NCBI GenBank assembly: GCA_015499995.1
Contig: JADNRV010000206.1
Span: forward strand, 22,868-86,867
DNA: 64,000 nt
From: Flammula alnicola
Taxonomy: Eukaryota; Basidiomycota; Agaricomycetes; Agaricales; Strophariaceae
Direction of reading: 5' to 3'
Shown here one piece after another: positions 20,941-32,899 of this stretch. Position 1 is the first letter of the stretch; each line of letters opens with the position of its first letter. The translations under genes and the position numbers were made by a program. Under the pieces are notes generated by a model. That model saw only the letters and a list, made by a program, of their open reading frames with translations. It was not told the origin of the DNA and ran no database searches.

Positions 20941-21768
20941 CTACATAATCAGACACCCATCCTTGAGCTCATCGGGCTTGCTCTTTTTCTTGGGCTCGCT
21001 CTTTTTCCTGGGCTCGCTCTTTTTCCTGGGCTCGCTCTTTTTCTTGGGCTTACTCTCTTTGACCTGGAAGTGATCGTTGTACCCTGGTCCTGGCGTCCTG
21101 GATTGGTCATGAGCAATAACACCTCTGAATGTCTGGTGTCCGCCTTTGGTCTTCTGGGTGATGACACGAGCAGGGCCAAGATTTTTGGGATCGCCCAAGG
21201 GGAATTCCCTCCCTGGAGGTTTGTGTGGATGGTTCTTGTCGACGATCATATGGGGCAATGGCTTGTTTCCTCCGTTCGGTTTGGGTACTTCATGGGGACG
21301 GTTTGAGAAGCTCTATTAAGGCAACTAGTATCAGCAGATGAAGTTAGAAATTAATTGTGCGATAATACCAACCTTGAGAGGGGATTTCTTGGCCTGTGTT
21401 TTGCTGAGACCCGGGTCTTTCAGTCTTTGTGCCTCCGCATGACTCTCGAAAACGGCCTGGTGGACATCCTTGCCAGCGAATGTGTCTGTGACGCCGCTTG
21501 GGTATTAGCAAAATCGCGGGATCTCGAATTTCCATGTCAGAAGGACGTACGACCAGACTTGCTGCCCCCAGCTGCGACATTGAATTTGGAGTTGCAGTCG
21601 GGCAAGTTAGTTGTGGCCTTGTACTGCCGCTCTAGTTGAGCGGCCGCCTCCTCAGGCGTCTTGCTGGCCTTGCCGGCATTCTTGCCAGTGAATGTGTCTA
21701 TGACGCCGCTTGGGTATCAGCAAAATTCTGGGATCTCAATATCAGAGAGACGTACAATCAGTCTTCAT
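20941..21768 (-). CDS. RNase T1/N1-like protein with polybasic repeats and C-terminal CaaX box
   Basis: Four exons (21756-21768, 21551-21697, 21373-21485, 20941-21312) give 214 residues. The last exon starts a domain resembling guanyl-specific ribonucleases. It has RPHE (His98), GREFPL (Glu127), GPARVI (Arg140) and GVIAHD (His159) in the order of the RNase T1 active site (His40, Glu58, Arg77, His92), then DHFQVK. Residues 179-200 are four copies of a KKSEP-type unit, and the protein ends KDGCLIM, a good CaaX prenylation signal. The N-terminal half is two related modules (TFTGK.. and TFAGK..) on duplicated exons. No signal peptide is visible, unlike secreted RNase T1. Activity and membrane attachment are inference. 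The 13-nt first exon is the least certain part. Confidence 0.7.
20979..21056 (-). repeat. 18-bp tandem repeat encoding KKSEP units
   Basis: About four copies of an 18-bp unit (plus strand CTCGCTCTTTTTCCTGGG and close variants) encode Lys/Ser/Glu/Pro hexapeptides at the end of the RNase-like protein, directly before the CaaX box. Confidence 0.85.
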
Positions 21769-22426
21769 CGGCAAACCCTGGGTGAGCTACGTAGCGTTAC
21801 ATCGCGTTGTGTAGTGGACGTCCCTTTATACTCCTAATGACATTGTATCCCCGACAATCTCGGATTCCTGTATGACTGCCAACCCGAAGCGCTCAAGTGT
21901 GCATGTTTCCCTTGAGTCCATGTCAACCTTGATACATATACCAGAAACATGGGGTATACTTCAAGTATACTTTAATTAATGTGACGGTGACAGGCTATTT
22001 GCAGTTCCATTAATCGAGAATTCGCCGGGATGTAATTGGTTGGGGATGGCGGTGGGGCCCCATTCAAATCTTTGGAACCAACATCCCGGCTATGTCACTG
22101 AATAGAAGAAGTTGACAGTGGGTTAACAGCCATGCGAGAATCAATAAACACTGACTATCGGATACGCTCTGGGTATACATGAGAGTAATATCACTCGTTT
22201 GGCCATTAGCCAAGTGCGTAGGTTAGGAGCGAATACAGGTACAACGGCAACGATTAAAGTGTGTGGCATAAGAATGTAAGTTATCCACTCATTTGAATTG
22301 GAGGATGATACCGTAGAGTAACTCTGACTTGGTGGTGGAGATATCTAGAAGTACAACTGGAACGTGAAGCTGGTCGTGTGCCAAAAGATGGGAGGAAGGT
22401 ACCTACAAAGAAATGAAGTGTCCGTT
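21769..22426. other. Upstream region of the RNase-like gene
   Basis: This 658-bp region separates two genes on the minus strand. It includes the F-box 3' end and the likely promoter of the RNase-like gene. A short palindrome, AAGTATACTT, occurs near 21970. No gene was seen. Confidence 0.4.
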
Positions 22427-23812
22427 TCAAAGAGTTAAATCGTCAATGCACTTGAAACACTGAGGAAGGGAAAACGACGAATCTTGATACTCCTCGACAT
22501 TGACTTGTTGGGTGATCCAATCGATCCTTTTGAACTGAGTAGGCACCGGGACGACAAGCGTTTTCAGTGGCGTCGCCGTCGTGGGTATCGTCCTGGCAGA
22601 AACAAGGCTGCATAGAATATCTTCTGCGACGACAGGGATCATGCTGATGGTGCGCAGCTTTGGCCAAATGGACGTCTGGTGCATGTTTTGGCACGATTCG
22701 TTGACAAAAAATGAGTTGACATCCAGGAGCGCGAAATGATCAACAGCAGGGAATATACGTGCAAGTTGGGCGAAAGAAACGTCGTCAATGAATGAGGATT
22801 TGCCTTTGAGGATTAGATTACGAATGGATGGATATTGCTCAGAAAGCTGAGTTTCCATGAGTGTCTCGGGAAGATCGTGAGCCACGAGGTCGTATAAAGA
22901 TAACGTATGAAGAAGTGGAGCCGAAAAGGATAGAAGGGGGACGAAGAGTGGCCACCGGCGATCGGAAAGCTTGAGGACAGTCAAAGAAGGCAGCCTTATA
23001 ATATCTTCGGAAGAAGGATACAATGGCCAGCCTTCAATGACACGATTTCGGATCGTAAGTTCTTCAAGGTAGGTCATCTTTGACATGAGTCGTCGGAAAA
23101 CAGAGACATGCATGGGACAATTTGAAGTCAGGTGAAGGCGCGTCAATTGAAGCGAGGGGGTAAAACGTAGAAGCGACACGCCAATGAGATGCAATGACTT
23201 CAAGGAGGGCATCCCACCTTGAAATACTTTCGTCAATCCCGCTACGTGAGAACCAGAAGACATCCGGAGTTGTTCGAGAAGCGGAGCCTCTAATTCTCGT
23301 AAGTTTTCTGAAAAGGATGTCGCGTCTTGAGTTCCAGTTTGGATGTTTAGCCGACGCCAACGGGATACGCTTGATTTGATAGCTTTCCATGTCCCTAGAA
23401 CACGTTCGTGCTTTGCTGCATCTAGTGCATCGTATCGCAGGTCGATTTCGAGGTCCAGAGGAAGGCTTTGTGACCTTTGGAGGTAGATGGTGGCAATGAA
23501 GGGTGGTGTCCAAGGTAATATGACTAGTCTCGTCCACAAGGTGGAAAGGTTGATGGCGATTGAACGCCAGTATTGGCATACATGCGTTATGTGAAGCTCT
23601 GGAAGAGTCGAAGTGGCGGAAGAGTCCCAGGCCCTACAATATTCCTCGAAGATGAGGATGAGAACCTCGACAGGGATGGTACCGATAGGACGTGATATAA
23701 CGGTGTCGCCTTCGATCTTCGACCCGACGAGAGCAGCCAAGCGAGCGCATAAAAACATAGCTTCGTAGAATTGGGTTGATCTTGAAAGCGGCGTGATGAG
23801 CGAATTGAACAT
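22427..23812 (-). CDS. F-box protein with leucine-rich region
   Basis: A single exon encodes 461 residues from ATG at 23812; the frame extends 18 nt further upstream but without ATG. An F-box lies near residues 45-95: IGTIPVEVLILIFEEYC, then HVCQYWRSIAINLSTLWTRL. The remainder has irregular leucine-rich repeats (LTRLHLTS, YLEELTI, LPSLTVLKLS, PLLHTLSLYDL). Such proteins are substrate receptors of SCF ubiquitin ligases, and Agaricomycete genomes contain very large families of them, usually with few introns. The target is unknown. It is followed downstream by the RNase-like gene on the same strand. Confidence 0.85.
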   Translation of the reverse strand: MFNSLITPLSRSTQFYEAMFLCARLAALVGSKIEGDTVISRPIGTIPVEVLILIFEEYCRAWDSSATSTLPELHITHVCQYWRSIAINLSTLWTRLVILPWTPPFIATIYLQRSQSLPLDLEIDLRYDALDAAKHERVLGTWKAIKSSVSRWRRLNIQTGTQDATSFSENLRELEAPLLEQLRMSSGSHVAGLTKVFQGGMPSLKSLHLIGVSLLRFTPSLQLTRLHLTSNCPMHVSVFRRLMSKMTYLEELTIRNRVIEGWPLYPSSEDIIRLPSLTVLKLSDRRWPLFVPLLSFSAPLLHTLSLYDLVAHDLPETLMETQLSEQYPSIRNLILKGKSSFIDDVSFAQLARIFPAVDHFALLDVNSFFVNESCQNMHQTSIWPKLRTISMIPVVAEDILCSLVSARTIPTTATPLKTLVVPVPTQFKRIDWITQQVNVEEYQDSSFSLPQCFKCIDDLTL

Positions 23813-24850
23813 CTTGAAAAAATGAAACAACTGACCTGACGCCGGAAAAGAAAAGAGGTGGAGGATACAAAGAGTGGATTTATTTCAGTGCCGGCCGCGC
23901 CCGCGTTTATATAACTTCAAGGGTGAGGCCTTCAATAGAAACGAGGCACAACACACATGATGCGGGGCATCAACTATACTCGAATATATTTGGAATACAT
24001 TAAGAACAAGCTGGAAGAAGAGTGACTTCTATCCAATTGGGGAATGTCAGGCCCTAAAGTTTGGCATGAGGAGGGAACGGACGGACCTGGATTAGGTGCA
24101 TCAGTCGCTGCCTACAGTCATTTGACGCAGTTGAGACGGTCTTTACAAATCAGTACAAAGTTGTGGGCGTTAAACTCGGGTCGATAAGCCGACGTTGGAC
24201 TGATTGGAGCACATTTCCATATCGCGACGCTCGTTTACTGGAGTGAATTGTGCTCCAGGGTGGATACACGACGTACACTGTATAAACCGCTTTGCAGCGC
24301 TCTGCAAACTGAGAAATGGTTAGGTATCGATTGAAGGACTTGGGCCCATGACGCACCATTTGCATTGAGCTTTCTCATTCCTATCTGACAAGGATCAAGG
24401 CGAGTATTCACCTTTGCATATGATACCCTTTGCAATGCCGTTGTCACAAGCGTATATTCGACCCCACAGTTGCCTCAGTGTCGCACATTTAAGTTGTTTT
24501 GGCGACGTCGCCTGCAGATGCAAACTTGAAACCACCTGAAACCTGATACGAACGGGTACGCAGAATCCATTCGCAGAGAAAAGGTGCCCGAGGTAAAGTA
24601 CAGCGACCGTTGGCGGATTGAAAGGATGAGGAGGCGTAAATGGGTTGCGGCTGTACATAGTACATACAATAACTTCTGAAAGCTGTGGCGATCACGCACT
24701 GCGGTGTCACAGAAAGTGATTTTTAGCGTAGCGAGCTACCCACTGCGGCAGGGGCTATGCCAGGCTTTCAACATTTGAAGGCTGCGGCGAGTCTACGCCT
24801 TTACCTTTACTTTCTCGATTATACCCTCTCGATTGATTCCTGGAAATACC
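23813..24850. other. Intergenic region between divergent F-box gene and the next gene
   Basis: About 1.04 kb between divergent start codons. Several short minus-strand frames (24150-24710) overlap in different frames without splice logic or domains and were not accepted. A pyrimidine-rich tract at about 24800-24840 precedes the next ATG. Confidence 0.45.
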
Positions 24851-26892
24851 ATGAGCTTGGATAAGAATCTTTTCACCCTTCTATTCACTCCTCACAAGGA
24901 CAACCAGAATGTAATCGACCTTGTCGATCCATCGGGGACTGTGCACTATCGCAAACAAAGAGTCCTGGGACCAGAATACAAAATCGAGCTTTATGGTGCG
25001 TGTCTCCGCATGATTTGCAGGTTATATACTGACCAATTTCTCAGATCCTATGTCTGAGTCTTTACTCGCGAGCGCAACTGCACCATCGCCCACCAGCAAG
25101 GTTAAGACACTGGAGCTATACAACCCTACATCCGTGGTTGAGCTGAAATATACCGGGACTCTTTCTTTTCGATGGTCTTTCAAATGGGAGGAGTGAGTGA
25201 TTGTGCGCCTTGCTTCTGCCCCGAAACCTTACATGATGATCAGACACGAATTCGAGTGGAAGCGGGAAGAATGCTTCATGATTCGCAAACCTGATCCTCC
25301 AGTGATTATCGCTGTGACGAGAGAACCTGCAGGACGTTTGAAGACAACCTCCGTCCAAATCCTAGATTACAATCTCAATCGGTAAATCTGAAGAAAACAT
25401 TCCTAATTACGAATACTCATTTACCGATAGGTTTGATATCGACGACCGTAAAGGCTTGGAAATTGTCGTCTTGACTGCGCTGTTAACATTTCAGGACGCC
25501 AACGAGGCCCATCATACACCAGAACCTTCTGCATCCCCTGGCAATCCATTGACAAGAGTCGCATCCTCGTTCGCCGGAACCTCCGTGCCCTCCAATGACA
25601 CGCCACCCCTTCCACCTCCAAAGCCTGCACCGAAAACGGGAATAGATAGGATTGCCGAATTGCAAGCTATCAAAGGAGAATATAACGAGATCATTGTTAA
25701 TGGGGAAGGGAATATTCAAGATTATGCTGAATATTGCAACAAGCTACTGCAAGTGAGGAATGCTTGTTCTTCTCTCTCCAATAAAACCTGATTGAATCCA
25801 AGGACGATGCTATGTTGTTTATCACAGTGAAATCGGCTGAGGCAGAGCAGGTTCCTAAAGTGCTTCAGGTTGTCGAAGAGACGAAGCGGATACGATACAA
25901 AGCAGGTACAGTCCCTGCGTTACCTCGCATCAATATGTTTTCTTACTTGTTTGTTCAGGATTGGCAGATGAAGAAGAACTACATCAGTATGTTCTTTACG
26001 ACATACAGGAACCAAAGAAGGGCCCAAGACGGATCAACCTCGACGACGAACCTAAGGACAAATATGCCCCTCCGAAGAATCTTACAGTCCATTTGAGCAA
26101 GATTTCTATGCCTGAATTACAACCAAAGGGACACATGAAAGACAAGTCGCCCAAAGACTCTAAAAAGAAGGAAGACAAAAAGGGTTGGTGGTGAAACGCT
26201 GCGTTCAACTCGACCCACTCATTGATCTACATCTATCTCACCTCCCTCATTTTATATATTTTAAATGGCTTGTAGCCACGACAGCGAAACCCGCAAGACC
26301 TGCACCACCTGCACCACCTGCACCACCTGCACCAACACCCTCCAGTACAGCCGCACATGCAACATCAGCGTTGAAGCCGCCCGTCAACAAATTGACGCGA
26401 CCAGGTCGAACCTCATCCCCAAATCCTCCTCGCGTATACCCACATCAAGTCCATCCTAATCAACCGTCTCCTTCGCCTTCTCAACTCAACAACCCAGCAA
26501 TATATGCCGCACCTCCTCCTCCTCACAAGCGGCACTCTCCCCACCAGACCAACTCGCACAATTCGCGACCCTCAGCCTCAGGAGGACCGCCTTTCCCTCA
26601 ACCGATGTCCCCAGGTTGGAATGAGCCTTCCTACAGTTCGTATGCACCTTACTCAGGCTCAGCCAACTCTGCTCCCTATCCTGGGCCCGCTCCAAACTTT
26701 CCTCCTCCGAATTGGGCCACACAAGCACCGACATCCTCTCAACCTCAAATACACCAACCTCAGCCGATAAACGCTAATCAGACATCCTCTGCGCCAGGGG
26801 GAACGAAACCCATAAACGCTACTGGACTTGTTCAAGGCGCGTCGACGGTGGTACAAGGTCTCATGGACAAGCTCATGACGCATAGGCGTTGA
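24851..26892 (+). CDS. Conserved fungal protein with Tubby/LURP-like core and Pro-rich tail
   Basis: Seven exons (24851-24995, 25045-25192, 25244-25381, 25431-25752, 25803-25905, 25959-26183, 26276-26892) give 565 residues. The first about 175 residues form a beta-rich domain (LELYNP, TGTLSFRW.FKWEEHEFEW, VQILDYNLNRFDI), which suggests a Tubby C-terminal/LURP-type fold; this is inference from pattern. A Pro/Ser-rich linker follows, then a helical part, a Lys-rich segment and a long Pro/Ala/Gln-rich tail ending GLVQGASTVVQGLMDK. The last intron (donor GTTGGT at 26184) joins the tail in frame. If that intron is retained, the protein ends KKGWW at 26194 instead, giving a shorter isoform. Function unknown. 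Confidence 0.7.
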
Positions 26893-27455
26893 AAACTGGG
26901 ATTGTTCTTCTCTTTCTCATTCTGTGGAATTCACTACATGCTGTGTACAGGCTAATTGTAATCTCAACGCTCCCTCCTTCAAGTCCGACGGTCACCTTTG
27001 AATCGGTTCTTTTGTAACATTTAAATTAGAGCATGAATAGTACTACATACACATGCTGTCTCTTTTACCACAACACATTTAGATATGTTTGTAGTGCATC
27101 TGTCTCGAGGAGTCAAACGCCTTGGTGGCGGTGTAACATGTTTGTCAAACGCGCATGTAGCAAATTCTAACAATATCGATATCACAGTGCCACACTTCAG
27201 TGACTTCACAAACCTACACAGTTACAACTTCCTGAAGATTTATCTGGTTTGCAAACAGTCCTCGCAGTGTTACCCATTTTTCGCGCCATCTGATGCTAAG
27301 GAAACTGGGCTGGACTTCTAACCCATCTGCGTGCGCCGAATAAATCTGTGGCGCGAAGGGTTGAATTTTTCTAGAAAAGCGAGCGTGTTTGAAACTTGTC
27401 TGTGCCGAAGCCTACAATCTCCAAACATTCATCTTCGCTCGGGGTTTGTGTCAAA
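26893..27455. other. Intergenic region
   Basis: The 563 bp holds the 3' end of the preceding gene and the promoter of the following one. No supported gene. Confidence 0.45.
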
Positions 27456-28641
27456 ATGTCTCAATCGACCTTGTCCGAGCTTCGTACAAAGCTATACTTG
27501 GATTTCCTGCAATCACTCGCCCTGGAGGATCCATCCTTCACGGTCAGTGATTGGAAATTCTCACCTCAACTGCTGATTATAACCTTTTCCTTTAGCAGGA
27601 TGTAATAGAAGAAATCACTCTGGGTACTATCCTGGCTGAGCCTTCATACCCGAATGATATGAATGATGCTGGGCCCAAGCACAGCACCCCGGATATCAGC
27701 CCGTCAGCAAGTTGCGAGTCGAACTATCTGAAAAGACACGGCACTTTTCAGGAAAGCGAGTTACTGGCATTTGGGACATCTCCTCGTCGCCATGTAATTC
27801 AACTTTCCTTTGCAACCTTTCTATCCAAATGCTGACATGAATTGGTCGTCGTATAGCTCGATCTTTCAATACGACAGAAGCTTGTTCAAGAAGTCCAAGC
27901 TACCCTTCATTCGATAACCGAATTCTTTTGCGGAGGTTATTGCCCCTCTTTCTCCCGTATTAAAAACGCGCTTCTGATGAACTCTGATACCTTGTAGACC
28001 GACTGCTTATCGAAGAAGACACAGATCTACCATCGACGCTACCCAAAACTATCCAAGCGCAGAAAAATGAAATAGAAGACAAGCGACAAGAGATTAGCTT
28101 GGGATCCAGACGCATCACGGAATTAATTCTTCAGATTGCTCAGGTAAATTCAATTTCGGTTTTTATACGCTTTAAATGAAACCGAGAGGATATTAACTTG
28201 GGTTAGATGTGCAAGGACCTCGATGAACAAATAAAAGAAGCAATTTCTACCACCCTTCCTACGCACGATGCTACGCGCTCAAGTTCGGTTGACCTTCTGG
28301 CGGCGACAATCGAGACATCTCTCGTCAGGCTTTCGCTCACACGAGCGCATTCTGAGCGAGCTCTGTATAATCACGAGCCTCACAAGAATGCGCACAAGGA
28401 AGGAAATAATATGACGAAAGCTATCGCAGCCGCCTATTCCGCTCTCAAAAAGGACGAGAAGGAAATGAAGAATGAAGGCAATTCATTAGATCGGAAATTA
28501 CAGGAATACGAATCCCTATTGCAGCTAGTGGACGGTGGCAAAGGTGGATACCAACAAATCATCAACGATTGGACGAAGGTGAAGCAAGAGACGGACGAAT
28601 GCCTAAGGGATCTTAGGCGACTCGGATGGACCGGAGACTGA
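27456..28641 (+). CDS. Coiled-coil protein of unknown function
   Basis: Five exons (27456-27542, 27596-27793, 27857-27935, 27998-28143, 28207-28641) give 314 residues with agreeing phases. The N-terminus (LYLDFLQSLALEDPSFT) looks helical. The middle and C-terminal parts are charged coiled coil with many Glu/Lys heptads (IEDKRQEISLGSRRI, LKKDEKEMKNEGNSLDRKLQEYE), ending DLRRLGWTGD. The architecture resembles small structural subunits of spindle or kinetochore complexes, for example augmin subunits, but I cannot name the family. Exon 2 may start at 27596 or three bases later (a tandem CAG acceptor), which would add or drop one Gln. Confidence 0.7.
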
Positions 28642-28949
28642 TTATAACCGTAACTGGTCGTTAGCAAGGAAGGCACTGAAGAGAAAGGTTCTCCTGCTGA
28701 GATAACCAGTGATCCTTGGAAGGGTTCTGGTGTTAACTTTTCTTGGGAAGATGCGTAGCCGTCGTTCGCTACCGTTTCCCGACCTCCCCATCTAGGCGAT
28801 TTTTCACTCCAACTTTACTGGCAAGAGAAGGCTCAATCACCGCTAATCTGCACCAAGAAGGCTTCTGCGCCCATGATCAATACAAGTTATGATTAAAGTT
28901 GCATGATAGTCGATTTGTATACATAGAAGCTATTTTCATTCTACACAAT

Positions 28950-29640
28950 TCACACCGTTGACTCGGTTGTTTCTAGGGCTTCGAACTCCCTTTGCACGAG
29001 TATTGTATTTGGATTAGGATATCCGGCGTTGTGGCATATGATAGGGCACACTGGTACTTTGTAGTGACTTGCTAAATAAATCTCGCATAACCTCTGAACG
29101 GTACGGTAGACGAGAGTAACGCGAATAATGGACCACCGAGATATCATGACATTAGGCAGGGGATGCCAGTAAACATCAGGAACACCTCACTCCGGTTGGT
29201 GTCAATGTAGATGCCCTTAGAATTCGAAGCCCGTGATACACCCGCTCATGCAGTTGGTGAACATGTACTAGTAGTAACACGGCACCTATATTCCAAAGAT
29301 CCGCTACAGTAGCTGTCATCCAGCGCTGATTGGCCGTCCGCGACTTGATAGCTTGCCACCAAGTTGAATTCGTCAATTTGTGCGGCGTACCTGTGCTAGA
29401 TTTATAATTTATTCAGCTCAAGGAAGCAAATGAGAGAAACCACGTATATTAATCGACAGTGGAGAAAGGAGTCCTCGGGGCTGGAAATCAGTCCACGTGC
29501 ATTAGTCCAATCGAGCGTTGAGAACGTTGAGATGTTATAAATTTCTCCTTTGGCATATTCCCAATGAGAACCCGGTGGAATCGCGCCTTCGGGGTAGGCC
29601 AACCATGACACAACGAGCCTTGCCAGGAACAAGGTGGTAC
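28950..29640 (-). pseudogene. Possible coding relic on the minus strand
   Basis: Three frames in succession read coding-like peptides: one with AYPEGAIPPGSHWEYAKGE, one with TVADLWNIGAVLLLVH and one with YPNPNTILVQREFEAL. They lie in different frames with stops between, and no set of introns joins them convincingly. The peptides have normal amino-acid composition, unlike the surrounding sequence. It may be a decayed gene or chance. No family was recognised. Confidence 0.25.
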
Positions 29641-29828
29641 CAAGGCGGGCCCGTTCCCCTCTGTCACAGCTTTCAAGTTTTCAGCGCGCAACCTCCAGAG
29701 CCCAGCCTTGCTTGGGTTACCATGCCATTGACAGGAACAGGGTGGTACCAAGGCGAGCCCACCTGCTTTCAGTCACAGACCCCAAGCGCTTCAAAGATTT
29801 CGACATTCAACCTCCAGAGTCCAGCCTT
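29611..29828. repeat. Two diverged direct copies of a ~117-bp unit
   Basis: Copy one (29611-29712) and copy two (29729-29828) share ACAGGAACA.GGTGGTACCA-type sequence at the start and CAACCTCCAGAG.CCAGCC at the end. Identity is high at the borders and lower in the middle. The units are not within a supported gene. Confidence 0.75.
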
Positions 29829-32800
29829 GTCAATGCTGCAATGACCATGTCAGGAGAGACGGCATTTGGTGCCTGGCCGGCGGGGCTTATTGCTGTCGTC
29901 ATTGGAATCGTTAGGGATTGAAGTCATATGGTATATGGTGACAAGAGACCAACTTCCACCTGTTGGCTTTAGCACATGTACAGGTGAAGTAACCGGACCC
30001 CGCGTGTTACCAAACACTAGGCATTAACAAGTATTCAATCGAATTCAAAGCGTTTAAGGTTTCGATAAGATAGCCGGAGCGTGTTCCAGTGGCCAGAGCA
30101 TCCACTTGAACTAGAAGGGTCAAACCTAGATTATTTCATGGCACCAGACACTGTTTAATTTGGGTGGTCAACGAGATGTCAGCAACCATTTGGCTGTCAA
30201 GGCACCAAAAATCGACCCATGCAGGCAGGATGTCGAAGGGGTTCCCTCCTAAGATAGATACGGCTCCGTTCTAATGCCTCCAAGCTCAGTGAATTCGAAC
30301 ATGCTATCTCCAGTACCGACGTTTCTCGAAGGCGGCGAGCAACTGCCACCCGACTGCCGTGTTACGAGGACAAAACTTCCGACTGGCTATTCAATTCCGT
30401 CATGCTATAGCGGTCAAGGACACGGAGAGCTTAGTGATTTTTGAACCGCAGAGGGGGGGATGAGTGGCGGAAATGATGTGCCCATTCAAGTTCCGTTGCC
30501 TAAAATTCTTGACAAAGCCGTTCGACATGCTGTCACCGGTACTTCTGGTGGCGTGGCACCAGCAAGACCTAGCTTAAAACTTCTTCAGCTTCAAGCTCTA
30601 GTTCCAGGAAGAAGAAAATAGGAAGGCAGATAGAGCATCCAGAAGTCAACGGACCAGGATGAATGGTGGTATCAGATTCAAGTTGCAGAGCCATTGAAAA
30701 TGTCGGCAGATCCACCGTAATCCTGGTGGTTGTAACTTGATGCAGAGGTATTCACGTATTTTGGTACTCCGTTGGCCTCGGATTGCTGGATCCAGAGACG
30801 ACAGAGATGATAGATCGGTGAGGCCAAGTGATCGTTAGCTATTCTAAGCCAAAGCCTGAGCAAACACTGATTCGGTGTTGATAATCACGGCGTCCGATTG
30901 GACCCCCTTATGGTCAATTCGTCGTCATCGCATATTGTACCGCTGCAGCTTTTGCAGTGTTGTCGCCATCGATATGCTAGCTCTTTGCAATCTATCAGTA
31001 CCGCAAGGGGAAACCGTAGCATCCAACAAAAAGATATACCATTCGCCGAATGGAACAAAAATTCGGTGTTGTGATCGAACACGCGACTAAGTATGGCCAA
31101 ATCGGGTCCTACGCCCGAATCGGACCTCGCATACGCATCAATGATTGTACACATGACCAGCGCGTAACGCTCGCCTGCGAGCGCTTGCGTCGTCGGTGCA
31201 AAATCCGCTATGGCGAACAATGGCATCCAACAACGGAAGTTTCTTTTCGCTTGTGTGTTGTGAGTTCGATCTGACAATTTGTACAGATCGAATCTACTCC
31301 CGGGAGCTCTACATACATAGTGACATACTGATTCAGAGAACTCTGCGTTGTGAGGGAACCAACTGATGTTAGAATTTGAGAGGGTTAAATAGACGGAGAG
31401 TTATATTTATGGACCCGTTCAACCCGAATTCAACCCAAAAAAGAGGCAACTTTGTGTTAGTTTGCGTACTGCGCCACATACGCGATGCGATTGATTGTGC
31501 CCTGCAATTGAAGTGGTGAGCTGGAGCGGGTCTTAAATTGTGCCGCGCTCTAGCCAGCCCCGGGCCCCTCTCCAATGGGTGAGAGGTAATTTGGATCTAA
31601 ATGCCAATTAACAGAGATGGCGTCAACGGTGACTTTAACTGACATCGTGTTTTGAGAGACAGTACTTGTAAGTATGGCCTGAATATTGAATTCTGACACA
31701 ACTATAAGCTGTGGATGCTGCACATGATATCGAGTGAAGTAAGTTAACATAAGATCGTTGGACTATGCATCAACGGAGAGGTACTGTGAATTGGCGTAAC
31801 GTGGGTGTGGGTAACTTGGACGTCCGAGTCGTGCAACCAAAAGTTACTTTACATTGTGGACACATATACTATAGTATGTAATTCGTCGCGTTTTCTCATC
31901 CTTAAGAACTGACTCTCTTTTATAAATTTCCACTGTCCTCTCGACGTGACTCGACTCAATACCGGAGTATTTACGTATTCAACATGTTCATTTACACAGT
32001 ACGTCCTCCTTAACATCATAAAGGAGGCGCCACCAGGGTAGGATCCAGTGGATTGGCATTATACTCATTACATAGTACAGAGGGAATGCCGAGGACCCTC
32101 AGCTTTGTGTTGATGGATACGTACTTGTCTATGTCAGTGTGGCGCACTATCTTGACAAAGGGGAAATTGGCACTGGCAGCAGGTTCCGACTACTGCAAAA
32201 GTTTAGAAAATCGAAAGCGCGATGCTGAGATGGAAGACAAAACCTGAAGCCAGCTCCTCATAGACCACAGGTCCACAGCGGGCATTGAAGCTTGAAGTTT
32301 CATGTGTAACCGTTGCCTATAACCTCAACCAGCTGTTCGGAGAATAGACGGAGAGAGGAAGCCCTTGCACATCCAACACTCGCCCTGCACCATGGTCAGC
32401 ACAGGTGACATCGCGGAGACTTCCAATATGGTTGACAATACGTAACCTTCCCAGCTCTTAGCGTGAGTCATGGAAAGAAAGAGACTGAGATTTGCATTCT
32501 TAATCTCATCTGATAGAACACGTGTGTACCACGTCCGAAAAGAGAGGTGTGTCCGCTTGAAGTTGAACTCGGCAAGACGCAAAAGTGGACGCGTGAAACG
32601 CGCTGCTTGCTCGGACGCGCCGACGATTATTACCAGAATTCTTGAGCGCCTATATGACCCACTTAACGTTCCGCACTGCGCAGTGTGAGGCGCCTATAAC
32701 GAAGGGCCCTTGCTGCCTGAGTGGAGCTCCAGAAAGTTAAATTATTCAACCCCGCGACGCGCATTGATACCTAAACTCTGTCCCGGCCCACGCCTAAGTA

Positions 32801-32899
32801 AGGTTAGCGCGCACCCGTGGCTGAATAATGCTTATTGTGCACTTGGATCCGTACGCTTCCGTGCGTGTCCTGGAGACCGGATATGAGTTGATGGAATTA
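29829..32899. other. Gene-poor stretch without supported features
   Basis: About 3.1 kb containing only short, mutually overlapping frames, none with a domain, splice pattern or codon bias. No tRNA, large repeat or complete element was recognised by eye. It forms part of the 28.6-38.7 kb gene-poor island. Confidence 0.5.

Noticed and set aside
20869..21306. Plus-strand 145-codon frame with Leu/Phe/Gly repeats
   Set aside because: It is the antisense reading of the KKSEP repeat and RNase-like exon; the minus strand has catalytic motifs and fitting introns.
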